NCBI GenBank assembly: GCA_018610025.1
Contig: JAHENW010000149.1
Location: 1-6,399, forward strand
Origin: Thermoplasmatota archaeon
GTDB taxonomy: Archaea; Thermoplasmatota; Thermoplasmata; Halarchaeoplasmatales; Halarchaeoplasmataceae
DNA length: 6,399 nt
Direction of reading: 5' to 3'
Of this stretch, positions 1 through 5,126 are shown one piece after another. Below the pieces are notes generated by a model. That model was given only the letters and a program-made list of their open reading frames with translations. It searched no databases and was not told where the DNA came from. The first letter of the stretch is position 1; each line of letters begins with the position of its first letter. The translations under genes were made by a program, and so were the position numbers.

Positions 1-1
1 A

Positions 2-91
2 ATTGGTGGAAACCGAAAGCTCTGGGATGAGGTCACGGATGTTGACGTTACCGCTGGCATATTCATGCGTGAGGTGGCTGATTCTGAATGA
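2..91 (+). CDS. 3' end of an unidentified protein (partial, 29 codons visible)
   Basis: Only the last 29 codons and the TGA stop are inside the window; the start lies upstream. The visible peptide begins IGGNRKLWDEV and ends MREVADSE, a hydrophilic and slightly acidic tail without a motif I recognise. I accept this frame because its stop codon overlaps the ATG of the next gene in an ATGA junction, the pattern used throughout the window, and because the alternative frames break this chain. A GAGGTGG ribosome binding site for the next gene lies inside its last codons (71-77). Function unknown. Confidence 0.55.
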   Translation: MGGNRKLWDEVTDVDVTAGIFMREVADSE

Positions 92-180
92 CCTGTCCGA
101 GATGCGCAACGGTCAACACTCCTGGAAAGTCTTACTGTCGCCACTGGGGAAAGGCGTTGCCGAAGAAGGTGATACGGTGA
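88..180 (+). CDS. Mini zinc-ribbon protein with a degenerate second knuckle (30 aa)
   Basis: This 30-residue protein has the layout of a one-domain zinc ribbon: CPRC at residues 3-6, a short loop, then CRHW at 17-20 followed by GKALP. In the common family pattern the second pair is CxxC followed by G and a hydrophobic residue, so Trp20 stands where the fourth cysteine is expected; TGG is one base from TGC or TGT. His19 could act as a substitute ligand, or metal binding may be lost. The start ATG overlaps the preceding stop (ATGA), and GAGGTGG sits about ten bases upstream. Zinc ribbons this small usually mediate protein or nucleic-acid contacts, but the partner is unknown. The gene is coupled to the next by a GTGA overlap. 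Confidence 0.65.
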   Translation: MTCPRCATVNTPGKSYCRHWGKALPKKVIR

Positions 181-248
181 AGGAGAAGATAGACGACGGG
201 GTCCGGTTCTTCCTCACGGCCAAGGAATACGGGGCGATGGGAAGATGA
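177..248 (+). CDS. Hypothetical micro-protein (23 aa)
   Basis: A 23-codon frame starts with GTG inside the stop of the preceding zinc ribbon (GTGA) and ends with a TGA that overlaps the ATG of the following gene (ATGA). AAGGTGAT at 166-173 lies just ahead of the start. The peptide is MKEKIDDGVRFF followed by LTAKEYGAMGR: charged, without cysteines and without a membrane segment. I recognise no family. The only support is its fit in an unbroken chain of coupled junctions; if it were not translated there would be a 64-base gap in an otherwise gapless run. A longer reading of this frame from a TTG at base 3 is unlikely, because it would run straight through the zinc-ribbon gene. Confidence 0.45.
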   Translation: MKEKIDDGVRFFLTAKEYGAMGR

Positions 249-391
249 TACCGCCGCACGCTCTACAAAGACTGCTGCTGGGCGATTGCGACGAGCAGAG
301 GAACACGGAGACCTCCGGCAAGGCGAAGGACTTCAGCGAGAACAGGGCGAAAAACGAAAAGGTGCTGGAAAGGGAACTGGAGGAGATATGA
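245..391 (+). CDS. Hypothetical charged protein (48 aa)
   Basis: The ATG overlaps the previous stop (ATGA) and the TGA overlaps the next start, so position is the main evidence. The N-terminal third (MIPPHALQRLLLGDC) is mildly hydrophobic. The rest, from about residue 16 on, is strongly charged and rich in Glu, Lys, Arg and Asn, likely a single amphipathic helix ending in ERELEEI. No clear ribosome binding site precedes it, so translation probably depends on coupling to the preceding mini-gene. Its last five codons and stop region form one copy of a duplicated junction that recurs at the end of the next gene. Function unknown. Confidence 0.5.
   Translation: MIPPHALQRLLLGDCDEQRNTETSGKAKDFSENRAKNEKVLERELEEI
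374..389 (+). repeat. Junction repeat A, copy 1 (16 bp, gaactggaggagatat)
   Basis: Exact 16-bp match to 619-634. It encodes the C-terminal ELEEI of one gene and at the same time supplies the GGAGG ribosome binding site (379-383) for the next. After the repeat the two copies continue GATGT here and AGATGT in copy 2, so a single inserted base is what separates an overlapping TGA junction from an abutting TAG junction. Confidence 0.8.
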
Positions 392-636
392 TGTCAGAGG
401 AGAAAGACTTCACGCTCGGATACTGGGTCGGGTTCTACTCCATGGTTTTTGCTGCTTTTGGTCTTATCGGGCTACTCGAAGTGTCAGAGATGCTCGGGGA
501 CTCTATCCTCCAACTCATACCTATCCTTTTAGGGGTAGGGAACTTCGGGTTCTGGATATTCACTGAACGGGGAGGAAAACTCGTGTTGAGGTTCTGCAAG
601 GGGATGGAAATGGACGAAGAACTGGAGGAGATATAG
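391..636 (+). CDS. Small two-helix membrane protein (81 aa)
   Basis: Two hydrophobic segments, about residues 8-30 (LGYWVGFYSMVF onward) and 38-57 (ILQLIPILLGVG onward), are joined by a short acidic turn. A cytoplasm-type tail rich in Lys, Asp and Glu follows and ends DEELEEI, predicting a hairpin membrane protein with a charged C-terminus. Two adjacent ATGs exist at 388 and 391. I chose 391 because GGAGG at 379-383 then has seven-base spacing, close to the eight bases seen at the duplicated junction downstream; using 388 would add one Met and give an ATGA overlap. No family is recognised. The next gene abuts its TAG directly. Possible roles include virion membrane protein, egress factor or host-envelope modifier, none of them provable here. 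Confidence 0.7.
   Translation: MSEEKDFTLGYWVGFYSMVFAAFGLIGLLEVSEMLGDSILQLIPILLGVGNFGFWIFTERGGKLVLRFCKGMEMDEELEEI
619..634 (+). repeat. Junction repeat A, copy 2 (16 bp)
   Basis: Second perfect copy of gaactggaggagatat. It encodes the ELEEI tail of the two-helix membrane protein and provides GGAGG (624-628) eight bases before the ATG of the following zinc ribbon. Both copies are in the same reading register relative to their host gene. Confidence 0.8.
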
Positions 637-783
637 ATGTGCGTCAAAGACAGGTGTGGCGGTGAAGTCAAGGTCAGACCGACGGGGCGATACCAGTGCG
701 ATGAGTGCGGTCACGTCCTCGATGAAGAAGAAGTCAGACAGTATCACGCCCGGCTCACCAGGACGAACGGAGGGGTGAAGTAG
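637..783 (+). CDS. Small zinc-ribbon protein (48 aa)
   Basis: Potential zinc ligands are C2 and C7 (CVKDRCGG, a C-x4-C knuckle) and C21/C24 (CDECGH, C-x2-C). They are separated by a Lys/Arg-rich beta-type segment ending in RYQ, which is the usual spacing of a stand-alone zinc ribbon. The tail (residues 29-48) is a charged helix, DEEEVRQYHARLTRTNG. Such domains bind DNA, RNA or protein partners and are frequent in archaeal viruses; the partner cannot be read from the sequence. The ATG follows the preceding TAG with no gap and uses the GGAGG of junction repeat A. Its own 3' end carries GGAGGGGTGA for the next gene. Confidence 0.75.
   Translation: MCVKDRCGGEVKVRPTGRYQCDECGHVLDEEEVRQYHARLTRTNGGVK
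769..778 (+). promoter_or_regulatory. Near-complete Shine-Dalgarno site GGAGGGGTGA
   Basis: GGAGGGGTGA lies five bases before the ATG at 784 and nearly matches the complement of the archaeal 16S 3' end (GGAGGTGAT). It fixes the start of the following one-helix membrane protein and is one of the best ribosome binding sites in the window. Confidence 0.75.
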
Positions 784-945
784 ATGGTAGTAGAAGAGAT
801 ATTCGGGGCACTAATCATCATTTCGATATTTGTCCTTGCGTTGCGGTGCCTCACCATTTCGTTGGTGGAGGGATATGGAATGGGTCACACAGTTCCACCT
901 AAAAAGAAATCAGAAGGGGGTGAGAAAGAAAATGGCGAAAGTTAG
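784..945 (+). CDS. Single-helix membrane protein (53 aa)
   Basis: After MVVEE comes one hydrophobic segment, about residues 6-28 (IFGALIIISIFVLAL onward, interrupted by Arg21 and Cys22). A hydrophilic tail rich in Lys, Glu and Gly follows (VPPKKKSEGGEKENGES). This predicts a type I or type III single-pass topology with the basic/acidic tail on one side. The start abuts the preceding TAG and is supported by the strong GGAGGGGTGA site. Its 3' end overlaps the next gene by 14 bases and contains that gene's GGGGGTGA ribosome binding site. No family is recognised. Confidence 0.65.
   Translation: MVVEEIFGALIIISIFVLALRCLTISLVEGYGMGHTVPPKKKSEGGEKENGES
916..923 (+). promoter_or_regulatory. Ribosome binding site GGGGGTGA deciding the OB-fold protein start
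   Basis: GGGGGTGA lies eight bases before ATG 932. The reading frame is open further upstream to 830, but that part coincides with the well-supported membrane protein in another frame, so this site sets the start. The same octamer recurs at 5774-5781, 5947-5954 and 6376-6383. Confidence 0.75.
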
Positions 946-1417
946 GCTCAATCAGGACTGCAAGCGCGGGTCGAAAGGAGACATCATCGACCTGGAAGGG
1001 ACAGAACTGGACGTCCTGACGAGTGAAGGTATAGCAGAGGTGGTCGAGGAAGAAGAAGACATCGCAGAAGCACCGGAAATCGAGAACATAGGAGAAGAGA
1101 ACGTTTGGAGTGAAATCGAAAACGAACTGGACAATCCAGAGGAACGAGAATTCCCGCAGAAATGGATCCCGGAAGAAGACGGGAATCCAGAAAAGTTAAT
1201 CGGAGAAGTGGAACGCACAACGGAAACACAGTATGGACCGGCAGCAATAATCGAGACGACCGGAGGCGAAACCTGGACGATATTTTCGGGAAGGAGGGCG
1301 CTCGAAGACTTCTTGGAAAACGTGGAGCGTGGAGACAAGGTCGGCGTGAAATACCTCGGTCAGGAAAAGTCGGAGAGCGGTCAAGCCTACCACAACTACA
1401 CAACCACGATCAAGTAG
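932..1417 (+). CDS. Two-part protein with C-terminal OB-fold-like ssDNA-binding domain (161 aa)
   Basis: Three parts are visible. Residues 1-37 (MAKVRLNQDCKRGSKGDIIDL onward) resemble the small beta-rich KOW-like N-terminal domains of phage proteins. Residues 38-85 are an extremely acidic linker with runs of Glu. Residues about 88-161 carry a pattern I associate with OB-fold single-stranded DNA-binding proteins of phages: GEVERTTETQYGPAAIIET, GGETWTIFSGRRALEDFL, then a GDKVGVKYLGQE turn and a SGQAYHNYTT end. Its likely role is coating or delivering single-stranded DNA for the replicase, an inference supported by its place just upstream of the HNH/primase-helicase pair. The start is ATG 932 with GGGGGTGA upstream. 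The acidic stretch lies internally rather than at the C-terminus as in bacterial SSB. The family assignment is from memory of sequence patterns and is moderate. Confidence 0.7.
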   Translation: MAKVRLNQDCKRGSKGDIIDLEGTELDVLTSEGIAEVVEEEEDIAEAPEIENIGEENVWSEIENELDNPEEREFPQKWIPEEDGNPEKLIGEVERTTETQYGPAAIIETTGGETWTIFSGRRALEDFLENVERGDKVGVKYLGQEKSESGQAYHNYTTTIK

Positions 1418-1423
1418 ATCACT

Positions 1424-1479
1424 CTCGCTTGAGGGGGTTTCTACCTATCACCTGTTCATCCTCGCCTCCCTCAAGCGAG
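1424..1479. repeat. Perfect 12-bp inverted repeat with 32-base spacer
   Basis: Left arm ctcgcttgaggg (1424-1435) is the exact reverse complement of ccctcaagcgag (1468-1479). In RNA the stem could extend inward by a G-U and a G-C pair. The arm begins seven bases after the TAG of the OB-fold gene. No T-run follows the right arm, so a classical terminator is unlikely; a protein-binding site, origin element or leader structure fits better. Confidence 0.75.
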
Positions 1480-1500
1480 TCCCCGCCATCCATCACAAGC

Positions 1501-1513
1501 GGGTGGGTGGTGG
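1501..1513 (+). other. G-rich tract gggtgggtggtgg (possible two-tier G-quadruplex)
   Basis: Four G-runs of two or three bases separated by single T form a short quadruplex-capable motif 18 bases before the HNH start. The two-base runs allow only two tetrads, so the structure would be marginal. It may instead be part of the translation initiation region, since GGTGG resembles ribosome binding sites used elsewhere here. Confidence 0.35.
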
Positions 1514-1531
1514 ACAGGACGTGAGATACTC

Positions 1532-1996
1532 ATGACAGGAAATAACCTATCTGAAAGAGAAAAATACCTCAAGAAGAGGTTCAAGAAAAGATGGAAAAAC
1601 ATAGAGGAAAAGACGGAAAAAGTAGACAGACTTGAACTCCCAAACAGGGAAAAACTTTGGGAGAAAGTTCTCAACAGATTCAACAACGGGTTTGAATGTC
1701 CATACTGTGGTCGAGACCTAAAGATAAAAGACCCAAATTACCCTCACTCCCATTCTTTCTCCATAGACCACAAGGTTTCCGTCGACCTCGGAGGGGATAA
1801 CTCCATAGACAATCTGGAGATAATCTGCCATAGGTGCAACATAATCAAGGGGACGATGACCTCCGATTCCTTTAAAAAGATGCTGGAAACTGAAGATGCT
1901 CTCAAGGACGAGAACGAGCTTCTAGATGGTATCTTCAGGGAGATGTGGGATGGGAGAATAAAGAGCAAGCTGAATAGAGAGGAGGCTAGAACATGA
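1532..1996 (+). CDS. HNH endonuclease (154 aa)
   Basis: The core is a zinc-stabilised HNH fold: CPYCG at residues 56-60, then FSIDHKVSVDLGGDNSIDNLEIICHRCNIIKG from 76, read in overlapping pieces. Asp79-His80 is the catalytic DH, Asn94 the middle Asn, and C99/C102 with C56/C59 bind structural zinc; Asn103 and Lys106 are typical of the closing helix. A very basic N-terminal helix (residues 8-30, Lys/Arg-rich) probably binds DNA, and a charged helical tail follows the core. The family makes metal-dependent nicks or double-strand breaks; roles include homing, restriction, packaging and replication. Its ATGA overlap with the replicase (stop 1994-1996, start 1993) means the two are translated together, favouring a replication or recombination role over a solitary homing gene, though this is inference. 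Only a weak GTGAG precedes the start. Confidence 0.88.
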   Translation: MTGNNLSEREKYLKKRFKKRWKNIEEKTEKVDRLELPNREKLWEKVLNRFNNGFECPYCGRDLKIKDPNYPHSHSFSIDHKVSVDLGGDNSIDNLEIICHRCNIIKGTMTSDSFKKMLETEDALKDENELLDGIFREMWDGRIKSKLNREEART

Positions 1997-4614
1997 ATAT
2001 CCCAGAACAGCTGAAAAAAGACAAATTTCGATTCGTGCCCATAAAAGAGGGGATGAAGGGACCCAGACTGGAAGACTGGCAGGACTCTAACAATTTCAAA
2101 TACTATGAGGAACCTATCAAGGAAAAGATAAACAACGGGGGGAACTACGGGGTTGTATGTGGATATGGGGACCTAATTGTAATAGATGCAGACGATCAAG
2201 AAGTTGCCGATTCAGTAACGAAGGAACTTCCGCCGACTCTGACCGTGAGGACTGGTGGTGGCGGATTACATTTCTACTATCGTTGTGAAGGGATTGATGA
2301 ACCCATACGATTGAGAGAGGAAACATCTGGAGATGTTGGAGATGTTCAATCAACTGGGAAACAAGTTGTAGGACCAGGATCCACGCATCCGAGCGGGAAT
2401 AAATACAAGGTTGAAAAAGATTATCAAATAGCGGAAGTTGATGAGGAAGATGTAAAGTTTGCTCTCAGAAATTGGTTAAAAGATATAGAAGACAGCAAGG
2501 CGGCCAAGGACAGAGAAGGGGTGAACATAGAAATAGAGGATATTTTAGACTTATCCGATCTTGAGCAAAGGGGGGGCGAATACTACGGGGAACACCCCAT
2601 ACATGGGTCATCAACCGGACGAAACTTTTGGGTGAACACATCTGAAAATGTATGGCACTGCTTCCGCCATAACACTGGTGGAGGCCCATTACAATGGATG
2701 GCTGTGAAGACTGGTATAATAGACTGCATTGATGCAACGAGTAGTGCTCTAAAAGACAAGGAAAAATTCCGATCGGTTCTCTACGAGTTGGAGAAAAGAG
2801 GGTTGTGGGAGCCGAGTGACAAGGATGACCGATCCGAACTTCCCTACTTCACGGATGACGGAAAGTTCATACCCAGGGCCTTGGCGGAAGAAATAATGGA
2901 AAGTAGAAACTATGTGACACATCTCGTTTCAGAGACTATTTATGTTTACGAGGATGGAGTGTATCAGAACTACGGCGAGCAGAATATAAAAGAAGAGGTT
3001 AGAGATCGGCTAGGCTCCCTCTGTAAAAAATCGTATGTGAAGGAGACCATCGAACACATCCGGGATGTCACTCACGAGTTTCCAGAAAAGTTCGGAGGTC
3101 CAAAACATCTACTAGCTTGTGAAAACGGGATAATAAATCTGAAAGAAGGAAAATTAGAAGACTTCGATCCAAAATATATAATGCTGAGTAGGATACCCGT
3201 CAAATACGATAAAAATGCCGATTGCCCCAAAATAAAACAATTCATCAGCGAAATAGTCGAGGAAGATGACATAAAACTCGTTCAAGAGATGTTCGGATAC
3301 TGTCTCTGGAAGGACTACCCGATTGCAAAAGCCTTTATGCTAATCGGTGGTGGAGCAAACGGGAAATCCACACTATTAAATCTCTTATCAAGATTTCTGG
3401 GTGATGATAACACCTGTTCCCCCTCACTACAAGAACTGCTCAACAACCGATTTAAAAAGATAGAACTGTTCGGAAAACTCGCCAATATCCATGCGGACCT
3501 CGGGACAGAGGCCCTCGAAGATACAGGGACCTTCAAGATGTTGACTGGTGGGGATAAGGTTATGGGGGAGAAGAAAGGGAAGGATCCAATAGAATTTTAC
3601 AACCACGCTAAGCTGATATTTTCAGCCAACGAATATCCATCAACAAAAGATAGAACAGATGCATTTTTCCGAAGATGGATTGTAATAAACTTTCCCAATC
3701 AATTCAATGAAGAAGATGAAGAAACCGACCCCAACATACTACAAAAGATAATCACCGAGGACGAGCTCAGTGGACTACTAAACTGGGCCATAGAGGGCCT
3801 ACAAAGGGTTTTAGAAAAGGGGCACTTTTCGAGAACCAAGAGTAGGAGAGATGTGGAAGGTGAATGGATACGTAGAACCGATAGCTTGAGGGCCTTTTTG
3901 AACGAGTGCATCGAATACAATGATGGACACAAGATAAGCAAGCATCTGTTTTATAAATTATACCGAGGGTATTGCAGTCAGCACGAAATATATACTATGA
4001 AGAAGGGACCCGTCACCAAGACCGTCCCGTCCAAAGAACCCCGAACAGAGCTATACCAACCACGGATCGGCGATACTCAAGTTCGATGTTGGTGGGGGTT
4101 GGATCTCAAGGAAGAGGTTTTGGAAGAAGATTTCTTTAAAAGTGTTATGGAGGAACAGCTAGATAATTTGACACAAGATAAGCAAGTTAAACTCTATTCT
4201 TCATACATATGTGAAAATGAAAAATTCATAAATATAGTGAGGAATACGCTAGAGGTTGCTTATCCTGTGTCATCTTTAAAAGGGAAAGAACCTGATTTAA
4301 AAGGGAAAAATGGTAGTCAAGAAAACATCGAAAAAATCGGAAAATCGGGCGAAAATTCCGAAAATCGGGGGTATGACACAGGGTCTGACACAACCCAGGT
4401 TGTGTATAGTGATCAAGAGAAAAAAGAGGTAACCCGCCTTTTAAGCGATGGCTTGGCCCGATCTGCTGAGGACATTGCTGATGAACTGGATATGGATCTT
4501 AAAAAAGTAAAGCCGATTCTCGAGGACCTGTATGATGATGGCGTTGTCGAGAAGAAACCGGGTCCTTCTGGCGATGAGGCTTTCTACCATCTCGTGGAGG
4601 AGGATTCACCGTGA
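1993..4614 (+). CDS. Replicase: primase-polymerase / zinc motif / D5 / SF3 helicase / winged helix (873 aa)
   Basis: Residues 1-155 are an archaeo-eukaryotic Prim-Pol domain: D65 and D67 (VIDADD), the GGGGLHFYY motif with H93, D117 and VVGPGS at 125-130. Residues 195-245 form a primase-type zinc motif with H201, H204, C223 and H226 (HPIHGSSTG, WHCFRHNTGGGP). A D5_N-type region spans about 285-425. The superfamily 3 helicase has Walker A GGGANGKST (452-460), Walker B-type IHADLG (499-504), sensor LIFSANEYP (541-549) and arginine finger FFRRW (558-562). A low-complexity linker (about 755-805) leads to a winged helix (806-868). Such proteins prime and unwind DNA to start replication of archaeal plasmids and viruses. 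It is coupled to the HNH gene, with GAGAGGAGG as ribosome binding site, and its stop overlaps the next start (GTGA). The linker DNA is oddly repetitive. Confidence 0.93.
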   Translation: MNIPEQLKKDKFRFVPIKEGMKGPRLEDWQDSNNFKYYEEPIKEKINNGGNYGVVCGYGDLIVIDADDQEVADSVTKELPPTLTVRTGGGGLHFYYRCEGIDEPIRLREETSGDVGDVQSTGKQVVGPGSTHPSGNKYKVEKDYQIAEVDEEDVKFALRNWLKDIEDSKAAKDREGVNIEIEDILDLSDLEQRGGEYYGEHPIHGSSTGRNFWVNTSENVWHCFRHNTGGGPLQWMAVKTGIIDCIDATSSALKDKEKFRSVLYELEKRGLWEPSDKDDRSELPYFTDDGKFIPRALAEEIMESRNYVTHLVSETIYVYEDGVYQNYGEQNIKEEVRDRLGSLCKKSYVKETIEHIRDVTHEFPEKFGGPKHLLACENGIINLKEGKLEDFDPKYIMLSRIPVKYDKNADCPKIKQFISEIVEEDDIKLVQEMFGYCLWKDYPIAKAFMLIGGGANGKSTLLNLLSRFLGDDNTCSPSLQELLNNRFKKIELFGKLANIHADLGTEALEDTGTFKMLTGGDKVMGEKKGKDPIEFYNHAKLIFSANEYPSTKDRTDAFFRRWIVINFPNQFNEEDEETDPNILQKIITEDELSGLLNWAIEGLQRVLEKGHFSRTKSRRDVEGEWIRRTDSLRAFLNECIEYNDGHKISKHLFYKLYRGYCSQHEIYTMKKGPVTKTVPSKEPRTELYQPRIGDTQVRCWWGLDLKEEVLEEDFFKSVMEEQLDNLTQDKQVKLYSSYICENEKFINIVRNTLEVAYPVSSLKGKEPDLKGKNGSQENIEKIGKSGENSENRGYDTGSDTTQVVYSDQEKKEVTRLLSDGLARSAEDIADELDMDLKKVKPILEDLYDDGVVEKKPGPSGDEAFYHLVEEDSP
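4275..4405. repeat. Iteron-like direct repeats and palindrome within the replicase linker
   Basis: The 13-mer tttaaaagggaaa occurs at 4275-4287 and 4296-4308 (21-bp period). The 10-mer gaaaatcggg occurs at 4340-4349 and 4360-4369 (20-bp period), with a further aaaatcgg at 4333-4340 and a degenerate gaaaattccg at 4351-4360. tgacaca occurs at 4374-4380 and 4386-4392. acacaacc-ca-ggttgtgt (4388-4405) is a perfect 8-bp palindrome. The aaaatcgg copies fall in different codon frames (KIG, KSG, ENR), so protein repetition alone does not explain them. It may be a replication origin embedded in the initiator gene, by analogy with the iterons inside phage lambda gene O. Confidence 0.5.
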
Positions 4615-4709
4615 AGTGCCCTTCTTGCGGACGAAAGATTACGGGCTTTTATTGCCCGAACTGCACGTGGTCGAACCCGCACAAGGAGAACGAGAAATGG
4701 GGGATGTGA
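4611..4709 (+). CDS. Mini zinc-ribbon protein (32 aa)
   Basis: Two CxxC knuckles are intact: CPSCG at residues 3-7 and CPNC at 15-18, separated by RKITGFY, a minimal zinc ribbon. The tail TWSNPHKENEKWGM contains two tryptophans. It starts with GTG inside the replicase stop (GTGA), preceded at seven bases by AGGAGG (4598-4603), so its translation is tied to the replicase. A role in contacting the replication complex is possible from position only. A longer frame through this region (4532-4714) is an alternative reading overlapping the replicase winged helix and is not supported. Confidence 0.7.
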   Translation: MKCPSCGRKITGFYCPNCTWSNPHKENEKWGM

Positions 4710-4710
4710 T

Positions 4711-4791
4711 ATGATGGGCGAGATAATCTGTCCGGTATGTGGTAAGAAATGTGGATGGATAAGAGAACAAGTAGAGGAGCGTGAGAAGTGA
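4711..4791 (+). CDS. Mini cysteine-rich protein, three-cysteine zinc finger (26 aa)
   Basis: The 26-residue product is MMGEII followed by CPVCGKKCGW and a charged helix ending VEEREK. Cysteines at 7, 10 and 14 offer three ligands. A fourth may come from a partner or a dimer, or this may be the remnant of a longer ribbon. Two in-frame ATGs (4711, 4714) are possible; a GGGGATGTGAT stretch lies immediately upstream. Its last codons are copy 1 of junction repeat B, and its TGA overlaps the ATG of the ASCH gene. The evidence is the knuckle motif plus the coupled position. Confidence 0.5.
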   Translation: MMGEIICPVCGKKCGWIREQVEEREK

Positions 4792-4793
4792 TG
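4774..4793 (+). repeat. Junction repeat B, copy 1 (20 bp)
   Basis: gaggagcgtgagaagtgatg is identical to 5109-5128. It encodes the EEREK tail and TGA stop of the mini zinc finger, carries the GAGGAG/GTGAG ribosome binding site, and ends with the ATG of the next gene. One intact stop/RBS/start unit is therefore duplicated at both ends of the ASCH gene. Confidence 0.85.
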
Positions 4794-5126
4794 ACTGAAG
4801 ATTTGATTGAAATCCCCTTCAACTCGTGGTCGAAGGACAAGCTCCGTGCGGGGAAGAAGAACGCAACTTCGAGGACGAAGAAATATGGCGAGCGAGGCGA
4901 CTGCTTCGAGGTCGATTTAGGTGATAAGGTCGTGAGATATGAGGTAGTATTTATTTCTCGGTGGGAATTGGATAGAATTGCAATCAATTGGTATGATGTA
5001 GAAGGTTGTGATAGTCCAGAAGAATTTAAGAATGTCTGGGGGGACATCCACCCGAGGAAGGGATTTGACCCCGACCAGAAGGTCTGGTTCCACCTTTTCG
5101 AGAAGGTGGAGGAGCGTGAGAAGTGA
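4791..5126 (+). CDS. ASCH-domain (PUA-like) protein (111 aa)
   Basis: The whole protein matches the ASCH pattern as I know it. An N-terminal strand IPFNSWSKDKLRAGKK leads into ATSRTKKYGERGD with the basic Thr-Ser-Arg-Thr cleft. A beta segment (CFEVDLGDKVVRYEVVFISR) follows, then a DSPEEFKNVWGDIHP helix and a final FDPDQKVWFHLFEKV strand. ASCH domains are PUA-like RNA-binding folds; some members hydrolyse modified nucleosides or act as RNases, and they are common in phages and archaeal elements, where their role is usually unknown. The start is ATG 4791 rather than the in-frame GTG 4788, because the identical junction at its 3' end uses the same ATG position. The gene is bracketed by two perfect copies of repeat B, as if inserted or duplicated as a cassette. 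Confidence 0.8.
   Translation: MTEDLIEIPFNSWSKDKLRAGKKNATSRTKKYGERGDCFEVDLGDKVVRYEVVFISRWELDRIAINWYDVEGCDSPEEFKNVWGDIHPRKGFDPDQKVWFHLFEKVEEREK

Larger units (their letters stand above)
1418..1531. other. Non-coding gap (114 bases) between OB-fold protein and HNH gene
   Basis: This is the longest intergenic stretch in an otherwise gapless window. It holds a perfect 12-bp inverted repeat (1424-1435 / 1468-1479), a weaker 5-bp one (CCCGC 1482-1486 / GCGGG 1499-1503) and a G-rich tract (1501-1513). No convincing TATA box or poly-T terminator is seen. It could be a protein-binding operator, a replication or nicking site, or a structured 5' leader controlling the HNH-replicase pair. Confidence 0.6.

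Noticed and set aside
3..248. A single 81-codon gene from a TTG at base 3
   Set aside because: It would read through the preceding gene end and the zinc-ribbon gene in a wrong frame; only its last 24 codons fit the coupled gene chain.
984..1403. Long open frames on the minus strand opposite the OB-fold gene (952-1338 and 984-1403)
   Set aside because: They mirror the GAA/GAG-rich codons of the plus-strand gene (Ser- or Arg/Leu-rich products), lack ribosome binding sites, and would be the only minus-strand genes in the window.
1424..1479. Inverted repeat as an intrinsic terminator of the left gene run
   Set aside because: There is no T-run after the right arm and the spacer is 32 bases; archaeal termination depends mainly on U-rich tracts, absent here.
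1162..1524. Plus-strand 120-codon frame overlapping the OB-fold gene and the intergenic gap
   Set aside because: The product is Arg/Gly/Ser low-complexity, no ribosome binding site precedes it, and it runs through the inverted repeat; the overlapping gene has a far better protein signature.
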